Position numbers and translations under genes: made by a program
Assembly: GCA_000310025.1 (NCBI GenBank)
Contig: FN649734.1
Location: 4,626,441 to 4,690,440, forward strand
Source of the DNA: Ectocarpus siliculosus
Taxonomy: Eukaryota > Sar > Phaeophyceae > Ectocarpales > Ectocarpaceae
Reading direction: 5' to 3'
DNA: 64,000 nucleotides
Notes under the pieces: generated by a model
Seen by the model: the letters and a program-made list of their open reading frames with translations, nothing else
Databases searched by the model: none
Told to the model about the DNA's origin: nothing
Shown here: positions 36,901 through 46,600 of the stretch, in pieces
Layout: each line of letters starts with the position of its first letter
Numbering within the stretch: the first letter of the stretch is position 1

Positions 36901-37178
36901 TAAAGGCACAGGGGAAAACATGAACCAATGCGGCCTTGCTTGGACCGAGTACCAAAAACCGTTCTTCGGTCACTGTCCAAAACGTCGACCAACATCTGCA
37001 TTCTATCCACCTGGGACCTCCTCCTCCCTCACCCGCGCTCTGCCGCTCGCAATATTTTTTGCAGGTTTTGAGAGTGTGGGACGGCGTGGCAAAGCAGAAG
37101 GGCAGGGCTGCTAGGCTGCTACCGCTCTAGCCGCCGCCTCTCCCCCTCCCGGCTAGCGTCGCGCGCGCGAAACGAAAT
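30952..37178. other. Gene-poor intergenic region
   Basis: I find no exon chain on either strand. The left part is the 3' flank of the ADA3-like gene. The longest open frame, 34250-34993 on the plus strand, is Cys/Arg-rich without codon signature and is not called. The interval holds the TIR element at 36035-36287. The stretch 36930-37178 is the leader of the next gene; an acceptor-like ttttttgcag near 37065 may mark a 5'-UTR intron. Confidence 0.55.
36035..36287. mobile_element. MITE-like element with 38-bp terminal inverted repeats, copy 1
   Basis: The left end (tgccgcgggttgcatagagg) matches the reverse complement of the right end (tgccgcatgttgcgtgagac) over about 38 bases with scattered mismatches. 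The interior word ttttcaaagctcgatt, followed by ctccgcagcagaa, recurs in the element at 45454-45684. It has no open frame and is presumably non-autonomous. A clear target-site duplication was not found. Confidence 0.65.
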
Positions 37179-40128
37179 ATGTTGGACCGCAGGCGGTTGT
37201 CCTCGATGGCCGAGAGCGTCGACGGCGAGGGGGGCGGCGGGCGCGCCGAGCGCAAGCAGCGGGAGGAGGAGCGGCAGGAGGACCCGCGGCTGCACCTCCA
37301 GCAGGAGGAGCTGAAGGAACAGCTGGAGCAGCTCAGCATGCAGCAGGAGCGGCAGCAGCTGGAGCACCTGAGGGAGCTCCACGAGCAGGAGCAGCAGCTC
37401 GAGCAGCAGCAGGAGCGACTCCGGCTGCGGCAGCAGCTGCCGGGCCACCAACCACAGCAACAAGAGCGACAACCGCAACCGCGAATACAACCGCTATCGC
37501 AACGGCGACCACCAGCTCCCCCGAGACAACAGCGGCAACCCACTGCGGAGAGATTGACCAGATCGTCCGGTGGTGGTGGCGGCGGCGGCGGTGTTGACAG
37601 CCGGAGGCGTTTCTGGAGGCGGCTGTGCTTCTGGGTGGGGGCTATCGCTTGTCTCATTCTCCTTGTTCTGGTCCAGGTATGTAACGGACGAAATCACGCA
37701 GCACAGATCGTTACTGCCGCTTTTGCTCGTTAAAATGTGCCGTGGGCTCGCTGGTCGGGCATATACCGGAACCTGAAGCTCCCCTTTTGCACATAGGTCA
37801 TTTTGCCACTCTTTGTCCGATGGTTCAAGGTTGGCAATGTCACGTCTTCGTGCTGGGGGTCGGGGACTTGGGCACATCGTGTTGCGATGTGATGCGGAAT
37901 GCGGTGATGTGATGTGGAATGCGGTGGTGTGATGTGGAAATGCGTGTGCTCGATTTGTTCGTTGGTTCTTGCACACCTTTATGAGTACTCTGCCATTTTT
38001 GCGTCGAGTATTGCAGGGGCGGCTGTTTTTGGGTGTTGTCTCGTTCTTCTCCCTCGGTGACTGGCTTGGTTTGGCGTACCCACCTCCGTTGAAAGTCTCA
38101 CGCTCCGTCGTTTTCTGTGAGCAAGCGTTTACCCGAAACGTCACTCGTCCTTTGTCCGCTCCTCCATCCTCGTTCTCCTGCATCGACTCGCAACACCATT
38201 TAGATCTACCCGCCCCTTCTGGTGAAGGAGAAGGCCCCGCCGGCCTTCTTCATCTTCCCCAAGAGCACGAAGAGGCTCAAGTTCTTGGGCATGGCGGTTG
38301 ACCTGGACGACATCCCTCTCCTCAAGGCGGCGCTTGCCAAGATGCCGAACGTCCCGCGGCTGGACATCCCGGGGATCATTCGCGCGCTCTGGAACTGCCT
38401 CCCTTCGATGGCCGCCTGGCTCGAGGCCTTCGGGAACATCTTCGACGGCACCTCGGTCTTCCTCGCCGAGATGTGGACGGACAGGCTGACTCCCGTGCTC
38501 CGGGACATTGCCGCCGGGGTGCGGGGCATGCCCGGGATGGTGCGCGGCTTCTTCATCTCGTTCCACAACGCCTGGTGGCCGGTTGCGCTATCCGTCTGGG
38601 GAGCGTTCTGCGGGAGCCTGGGGTCCCTCGCGGCCTCCCTCTGGGGCCGCGCCCGCGCCGTTCCCCCGCTCTTCCTTGCCCTGCTCCAGGCCTTCGGCGG
38701 CGTGCTCGAGGGCCTGCCGTCGCTGCTGCTGCTGGTGCTGCGGCGCGCCCTGGTGCGGCTCTCGGGCAAGCTCCACTCCCTCCTGGGCCTCCTGGTTCTC
38801 GGCGCCGGTTACCTGGGCCAAGGGTTGGCGTTTCTCGGAGGCCTCGCCTGGCGCGGGGCGGGCCACGTCGGGAGCCTGTTCCTCTCCCTCGGACACGTCG
38901 CCGCCTACCTCGCCGCCTGCCTGGCGCAGCTCCTGTCCTTCGCCGGCGTCTCGGTCGGGGTCCGCATCGGCCTCCTGAGGCAGGCGTTCGTGGCCCTGGG
39001 CCTCTGGACAGCCCGCGGCCTCAGCTACGTCTGGCAGGCGGTCATCTTCCTCGGGATAGTCACCGGGCGCGGCCTCGGCCACCTCGGGAAGGCCTTCTAC
39101 GCCCTCGGCGGGGAGAGCCTGGAGGGCCTCTTCTCGTCCGCCGGGATACTGATGGACAGCCGGTTAGGACTCCTGTTGGAAGCTCTCGCGACCCTCGGAG
39201 GCCTCGGCGTGGCGACGGTTGCCGGCGGGTTATCGTTCGTGGGCGAAACCGTTGGGGGATTCTTGGGCCTCTTTGGGCTCGTCGGGGTGGGCGCGGCAAG
39301 GGTCGGGTCCTTTGGGGCGGGGTTGTTCCGGGGAGTCTACGGGATTGTTGCCGCGATCGAGTGGACATTCTGGCCGGTGGTGGCGCTCGTGGCGTCGATT
39401 ATCGCGCTCATCATGTCGGGCGCGTGGTGGAGGTCGTCCAGGGTGAGCGACGGGGGCGGGGGGATAGCGTTGCGCCGCAGTTTTTTTTTTGTCGTTGGTG
39501 CTATTGTTAATAGTGTGGCGATAGGCGTTGCTGTTGATTATGTTTTCCTTTCCCTCCCACCCCCTCGAGTTTCAGTCGTGCTTGATCATTCAACCCATAC
39601 TCGTCGGTGTGTTTTCTGTTTTTTCCCCCCTCCAGGACTGTATTGCTTTGTTTGTAGCCAACCATGACCAAGCAACTCATATCGCTGTCACCCCCGCACC
39701 CCCCATGTGGTGTTTTCTCCTGTCCCCCCCCCCTAGACTGCTGCATTGCTAGCGGCAAAGGCAATGGCGGCGGAGAACGAGTTTGCTGCTGCCCGTCTCT
39801 CGGCGGCCCTCAACAGAGAGAGCGTCAAGACGGCGGACAGAGCAGCTGCGAGGGCGAGGACGGCGGCTGCGGCGGCGACGATGAGAGCGGAGGCGGCGGA
39901 GAGGGCGAAGCGGCACTTGGAACGGTGTGTGTGTAACGAGAGGGGGGGAGAGAGAGAGAGAGAGACTGAGGCAGAGACTGAGGCAGAGACTAGTGCGTGG
40001 AACGGTTAGTGTGACAGGGAGAAAGAGACAGAGTGAGGCAGAGATTGTTACTTGGAACGGTTTGTGTGCATGGCAAGACAGAGTGAAGGACAGAGACAGG
40101 AACTTAACATTTGAACGGCGTGTGTGAC

Positions 40129-40164
<36 letters not shown>

Positions 40165-42201
40165 AACGACCATGAATCCCGCCCCCAATTTGTTACGATT
40201 GAGCATTCTGTTCCATGTTTCTTATGTGAGTGCACGCATTTTCTTTGTTCCTCACCCCCCCCCCCCCCCTTCATTAGGCTCTCTGTCGCAAGCGTGGAAC
40301 GCCCCAGCGGCGGAACACGCAGCAGCAGCGGCGGCGGTAGGGAGGCCGGCGGGCGGGTCTTCCGGAGGCACTCGTCTGCTGGCGTGCCCGGCAGCCTCTT
40401 CATGATGGAGGACGAGGCCGACTCCGCGGGGAGCAGCAGCAGCAGCAGCAGCAGCAACGCCGGCGAGGAGCACAAGAGTACCGCCAGCGGTAGCGGCGGC
40501 GGCGGCGGCAGCGGCAGCAGCGGCGGCGGCGGCGTGAGCGGGATGATAAGGCGGGCGTTGTTTGGGGACGACGAGGGGTCGGAGAAGAAGTCCTCTCGCG
40601 ACGACGATAATGACGACGACAACAGCGCTGAGGGCGGGAGGCACAGCAGGAGCAGCCGTGCCAGTGTCGAGGATAGGTTGCTCAGCGGTGTCAGCCGTGG
40701 TGGTGTCGACGACAGGAGGCTCAGCGGTGTCAGCCGTGACGGCAGGAGGATCAGCGGCGTTCACGGTGAGGACAGGAGACACAGCGGTGTCAGCCGTGCC
40801 AGCGTTGACGACAGGAGGCTCAGCGGTGTCGATCGTGAGGGCAGGTTGCTGAGTGGTATCGACGATGTCAGCGCTGAGGACAGGAGGCTCAGCGGTGTCA
40901 GCCGTGCCAGCGTTGACGACAGGAGGCTCAGCGGTGTCGGTCGTGAGGGCAGGTTGCTCAGCGGCATCGACGATGTCAGCGTTGAGGACTTGAGGCAGAG
41001 CGGTGTCAGCCGTGCTAGTGTGGATGACAGGAGGCTCAGCGGTGTCAGCCGTACCGATGCGGAGGACAGGTTGCTTAGCGGTGTCAGCCGTACCGATGCG
41101 GAGGACAGGTTGCTTAGCCGTGCCAGTTTGGACGACAGGAGGATCAGCGGTGTCAGCCGTGCTGATGTTGAAGACAGGATGCTCAGCGGTGTCAGCCGTG
41201 CTGATGTCGGGGACAGGAGGCTTAGCGGTGTCAGTCGTGCTGATGTTGAAGACAGGATGCTCAGCGGTGTCAGCCGTGCTGATGTCGAGGACAGGATGCT
41301 CAGCGGTGTCAGCCGTGCTGATGTGGAGGGCAGGATGCTCAGCGGTGTTAGCCGTGATGGCAGGCTGCTCAGCGGCATCCACGGCGAGGACAGGAGGCAC
41401 AGTGGGGTCAGCCGTTCCAGTGTGGAGGACAGGTTGCTCAGCCGTGCCAGTGCTGAGGGCAGGATGCTCAGCGGTATCGACGACGTCAGCGTGGAGGACA
41501 GGATGCTTAGCGGTGAGGACAGGAAGCTCAGTCGTGCCAGTGTTGACGACAGGATGCCCAGCGGCGTAAGCCGTGCAAGCGGTGGTAGCGCCAGCGGTAG
41601 CGGCGGCGAGGACAGAAAGCTCAGTGGCGTTAGCCGCGGTAGCGGCGGCAGCGCGGAGGGCAGGATGCCCAGCGGCGTCAGCCGTGCGAGTGCTGGCAGC
41701 CTCGGCGGTGGCAGTGGCGAGGGCAGGAAGCTCAGCGGCAGCGGCGTCGGCGACCTCAGCGCCGAGGACAGGATGCTCAGCGGAAGCGTAGAGGGCAAGG
41801 TGTTCGGCGGGGGCGTCAGCGAGGACAAGCAGCTCGGCCGTGTCAGCGGCGTTAGCAGCGTCGAGGAACGGATGCTCCGCGGTGTGAGCGGCGTCAGCGT
41901 TGACGACAGGATGCCCAGCGGCGTCAGCCGCGGCAGCGGGGGAAGCGGTGTCACCAGCGGCGCCGGCAGCGAAGCGGGAGCGGCGGCGGACATGTGCGAC
42001 ATCGTCGAGAAGACGGCGGCGGCGGCGGCGGCGGCGGTGGCGGGAGCGATCGCGGTGGCGAGGAGCCTGGACAGTCAAAGGTCTGGCGCGGCCCCGGCTC
42101 CTGTCCCTAGCCCTGACGTGGACGCTGCCGCCGTTGTGGCCGCGGCCGCCTCTGTTGGCTCAGTGGGCAGGAGACAGAGGCAAGACATGAGTGGAATATG
42201 A
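37179..42201 (+). CDS. Predicted membrane protein with 13-residue SGVSR tandem repeats, about 1282 residues
   Basis: Exons 37179-37676, 38204-39442, 39737-39924 and 40278-42201 join in frame (phases 0, 0, 2) and total 3849 bases. Residues 1-145 are a Gln/Glu/Arg coiled coil and basic Pro/Gln stretch. A membrane helix (FWVGAIACLILLVLV) sits near 149-163. Residues 167-579 are Gly/Leu/Ala-rich and hydrophobic, with many segments that could be membrane or amphipathic helices separated by single Arg, His or Trp residues. A short Ala/Arg/Glu helix follows (580-641), then Ser/Gly/Asp linkers, then from about 768 to 1200 an array on the pattern R-A-[SD]-V-[ED]-D-R-x-L-S-G-V-S, and an Ala-rich tail. 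No catalytic motif or known family is recognised. It may be a structural or membrane-anchored scaffold; that is inference. Start choice is the first in-frame ATG. Confidence 0.78.
40131..40163. repeat. (GA)n microsatellite
   Basis: About 16 GA units occur in the third intron of the SGVSR-repeat gene, upstream of the exon 4 acceptor at 40277. Translated open frames through it are artefacts. Confidence 0.9.
40656..41960 (+). repeat. Coding minisatellite of 39-bp units (SGVSR repeat array)
   Basis: The DNA repeats with a 39-base period, 13 codons per unit. Typical words are ctcagcggtgtcagccgtg followed by a variable block and gacaggatg or gacaggagg. About 20 clear units and ten degenerate or truncated ones are visible. 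Subfamilies alternate early (ASVDDRRLSGV with EGRLLSGIDDVS), become nearly identical in the middle (ADVEDRMLSGVSR, 41160-41340) and decay into Gly/Ser-rich versions at the 3' end. Confidence 0.92.
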
Positions 42202-42746
42202 CTGCACAGCGTCTAGTTGCATTGAGTGACACGCTTTGATTTGTTTATTTTAAGGAGTAGCGAGCAACAAATCCTTGCTGCTGCTGGTTGCCCTCCGTCG
42301 AGCACGTTTTATTCGATATACCTGACCGTTTTGTGGCCGATTTCATCACATTTCGCAATCAGAGCCCGAAACAATGCTGTAGGAGGCATCAGGTCGGCCG
42401 CAAGTGTTTCGTGCCCTTTCACAATTGTACTGAATTTAATGTACTGCAGCGTTCTCTTTTTTTGTGTGTTCCGGCGCTACAGTCTATCGCACCTTTTGGT
42501 GCATTTGTTTGATGTTTCAGCCGAAGTCATGCAGGAGGAAGGTATCCCACATCGGAGATGTTTTTGGAATATAAAACGGGTCCGGCTCGCTCCTGCGTTG
42601 CTATTTGGCTTTCTGTTCGTTGTAGCCGACAAGGGACAGCAGTTGCTGCATACCACACGAACTGACGTATTCCGGCTGCCACAAGGAAACAAGTGGGGAA
42701 TTACAGTTGGCGTGTCGTTGTTTCACCCGCTCTTTCTTTGTGGCAG
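42202..42746. other. Interval between the SGVSR-repeat gene and the ankyrin gene
   Basis: It probably contains the 3' end of the upstream gene and the first exon or promoter of the ankyrin gene. An open frame runs through it in phase with the Gln-rich exon, but its composition is not codon-like. I could not choose a first exon that matches the required phase. Confidence 0.45.
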
Positions 42747-43593
42747 GCAAGAGAGCAAGGAACAACAAGCTCACGAGCAGGAGCAAAAGCAAAAGCGACG
42801 GCAGGACGACCACGAATCAGGGGCAGAGTGCCAGCAGCAGCAGCAGCAGCAGCAGCGACACGCTCGACGCGCCGCCGGCAAGAAGGTTCCGCTGACGGCG
42901 GACATGACTGTGGCGGAGCTGAACCGCAGCCTCACTACCGGACAGAGGCGGCGCACCAGCGGGCTGTGCAGGTACGGTACGGTACGGTACCGGCTAGGGA
43001 TTATGGGTGGGTTGGGGCAAAAGCCGAAAACACTGTACTTAAACCGGTTTTCTCGTCAACCGTGGTACTATATATGATATTTTTTTCTTGCGGGGACAAG
43101 CCACTTGTACCCTCTTGAATCCGTACGTTCTCTTCGCGAACCGTAGCCGCTATTGCCGTAGTGCCTTTTTTTTTTACACTCCCACTTGGTGCCATAGGGT
43201 TCCAGTTCCACAGCGATATCAAGAGGGGCGTTACTTGTTTTCCTGCCGATTCCTGTCCCGGACTGTTGTGTTGCGTTCACATGTATCCCCTCCTTTTTTT
43301 TCTTTCCATAACACAGCGAATCCGTATCTATCCACAGATGCTGATGTGGTTGTTGTACTCACCTTGAAAACCCTGCCGGTTTCTGAAGATAAATTATTGG
43401 CAATGAATCCATTGCGTATCGCCTGTTTTTTATTTGCTTGCCGCAGACGCATCGCTGGTCTTGGGAGGGTGGACCTGCTCCGCTGTGCCGTGGAGAACGG
43501 TTGCGTGATGGACGAAGGGACGTGCCGGAGCGCCGCGCTTAAGGGACACCTCGAGGTTTGCTGCTGTTGCTGGTATTATAGTGGTGCTCGTGG

Positions 43594-43631
<38 letters not shown>

Positions 43632-46600
43632 GGTCGGTGATGGAGGCTGTGCGTAATGGTAGTTGTCGTGTCGTTTTGTTGGTGTTGGTGGTGTTGGTGG
43701 AGGCTTTGCTTAGTGTTGTTCTCGTGCCGTCTGTGTCGTTGTTGTTGGTGGTGATTGAGGCTGTGCTTGCTGTTGTTGTCATGGCCATGTTGTTGGTGGT
43801 GAGGGCGCAGGCTGTGCGCAGTGTTGTCGTCGTTGGTGGCGGTGGTGGTAATGGAATCTGTGCCTAGTGTTGGTTGTCGTTTTCATGCTGGTGTTTTAAT
43901 TGTTGCGTTTGGCCTGCCAAGAGGTGTTAGCGGTGGTACACGTGGTGGTGGTGATTGTGTTGGCGTTCTCGTCGTCACTCGCACATGCATTTCCGCTACA
44001 TATTCTCCTCGTGCGTTGTAGGGTCCGTCCGGGAGAGTTCATTCCGCGGTGTAGTCTAGATGCCCCGCCCACACAACCAAGACTTTTTTGTGTTCAGTTC
44101 TCTACGCTGTTGGATATGATAGCGAGGTCTTCGGTTCTCCCGACGTTTTTGACCACATCTACAGAGTCTTTTGGTGTGCTCGGCATCAAGAGTGGACAAG
44201 AAAGCAGCAGAAAACACGCACAGAAGGAACGCAAATCACCCAGAACAGTGCAATACTTGTCCAAGGACTTTTGCGCGCGTGTTTTGTCCAGCAACATCGT
44301 CCGGTGGTCGTCCGAGGACAACTAACTAACTAAATGCTTTGAGGTGTCCGAAAACAGCTACCCCCTGTTGAGCTAATTCCGCGACAATAACCCCCACACA
44401 CCCTCCGCCCTCTCTCGAGGACGCGTGGTCAATGGTCTAACCGCTAAGGCATACAAAACGCCCCCGTCCCCCGTCCCCCGTCCCCCGTCCCCCGATCCAA
44501 TACCATCTGTTTCGCACAGCTGCTACAGTGGGCAAGGGCGAACGGCGCCCCCTGGAACAGCGAGACTTGCACCGATGCCGTCCGCGGCGGGCACTTGGAC
44601 ATCTTGCAGTGGTTGCGCGCTCACGGCTGCGAATGGGACAGGTGGGACCAACGACGGGAGGGAATTGGGGGGGAAGAGTTACTGGCGTATCCATGTGCAT
44701 GTCGTAGTCGGTAGGTCGTAGACCTCGCATCCGTCTAATGTGGGGACGGAGCGATTTCGCCGGCCCAGGCTATCACATCACAAGGATGAAGCAGAAGCTG
44801 CTGTGTCGTCCTTGCGTTTGTTGCGCCAAAAACACAGGGGAGGGGGACTGTTGTGCGGGGCCTTTCTGGGTGTTGGGGTCACGGTTGAGGGTATTGGTCG
44901 CTTTTGCATGTCGTCCGTCTTTGTATTCGGACCACAGTTTGGTTGCAAATTCGAGTCGCTGCTGCTGTGGTTGGTCCCCGTTGTCTCGACGTGTCGATTA
45001 GAGACACCGTGGAGAGTGCAACCCCCCCCCCCCCTCGTGATGTCGATAGGAAAGATGGGCTAGGGACACCGTTTTTGAGCCGCCTTTGGCAAAGTAGGAA
45101 GGAACGATTGGCCATCGGTGATCGATCCTTTGGGAAAAATACTCCGTCCTCTAGAGGAAGCATGGCCAATCGTCGAACCGCTAAGGTGTGCAAAACATAA
45201 GAGTACGCCCCCCAGCCCCCCCCCCTCCCCTCATCGTGTCCGACGAAAACCTATGCGTAGGTCGACATGCGGGAGCGCTGCGGCGCGAGGTCACCTCGAA
45301 ATCCTCAAGTGGGCCAGGAACCACGGGTGCGAGTGGGACGAGACCACGTGTAACAACGCCGCCATCAACGGCCACCTCAAAGTCCTCCAGGTGTGTGTGC
45401 AATGTCATGCCATAACAATCTATTAGACTACGGTATTCCACGTGTGTGTACCGCCGTAGGTGACACAAGATACCACGCCCCCTGGACCCTGGACCGATTT
45501 TCAAAGCTCGATTTCTCCACCGCAGAAGCGGTGGCGGTGTCGAAAAAATGGTGGCGTCGGAACCGTCTTGTGGAGAGCTTTCGAAAACGTATCGTTTGGC
45601 TCATACAGCCTCTTCCTCGTGGAGTAGAGGAGCTGTGAAAACTAGAATAGATACAGGGGGTGTGATATCTCGTGTCACCTACGGTAGGTTTGTACTTCAA
45701 CGCTGGACTACCGTTCTACGTGAGTTGCGTGTTATGCGTCAACGCCCTGGACCGATTTTCAAACCTCGAACTGTTGTGTACGCTTTTGAGAGTTTTTTGC
45801 TGTTGTATGGCGTTGGTAGGGTCAGTGCTTGTGTGTTTCATAAATAGTATCTTCGTAACAGATGTAACGTGCTTTATCCTGCATTTGGTTCATCACAATT
45901 TGGATATGCTCACTTGCAGCAACTCCCAATCCCTCGTGTGTGTTGTGTCTTGGCTGAAATAACTATTCTGATACGTCGATCGATCGGCGTGCTGTATCTG
46001 CTTCCAGTGGCTTCGCTCGAACGGGTGCCCCTGGGACAGCTACACCTGCAGCAGCGCCGCCGGCATGGGTCATTTCGATGTGGGTGTCGACTTTGTTGTG
46101 CATTTTTGGTTTGTGTGCCTGTTTTTTTTCGTGGTGGTGGTACTTGGGGAGTGTGTGTGTGTGCTGTTTTAAGCGCGTGTGCCCCTGCGGCTTCACAAGT
46201 ATTTACTGCCCAAGCGCCTGTGTGTGTTATTTTCAGTAGTGTGATAGCGTTTGCGAAGGTATCAAGCTTTTGGTGTGAAATGTGTGGGTTGAGGGGTAGG
46301 GTTAGGGTTTCGAACCTCCCCCCTCTACTTCATTATCCTCACCAAGACGAAGGCGGCCCGTTATTTTATTTGCCGCGACCGTGCAAGCCGGCAGGCCAGT
46401 TCATAGAAACACCCCCAAGACTCTGCCGAGCCGCAACCCTTAAGAATCATGGCTTGGTCCGCGGCCCACGACGCTGCCGACGTTGGTCCTGACGCTCGCC
46501 AAGTATTGGTGCCGAGAGGAGGCTACGGCAACTGCGGTGTTCCGTCTCGTCGAAAACGGGATTACATGCGTGCCCGATCACCGAAGGCAAGCAGCCATTT

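Noticed and set aside
40252-42078. 608-residue open frame on the minus strand, and another of 413 residues at 40761-42002
   Set aside because: They mirror the 39-bp repeats of the plus-strand gene; a period divisible by three with few T-rich codons keeps several frames open. Only the plus-strand frame has matching splice signals and joins upstream exons.
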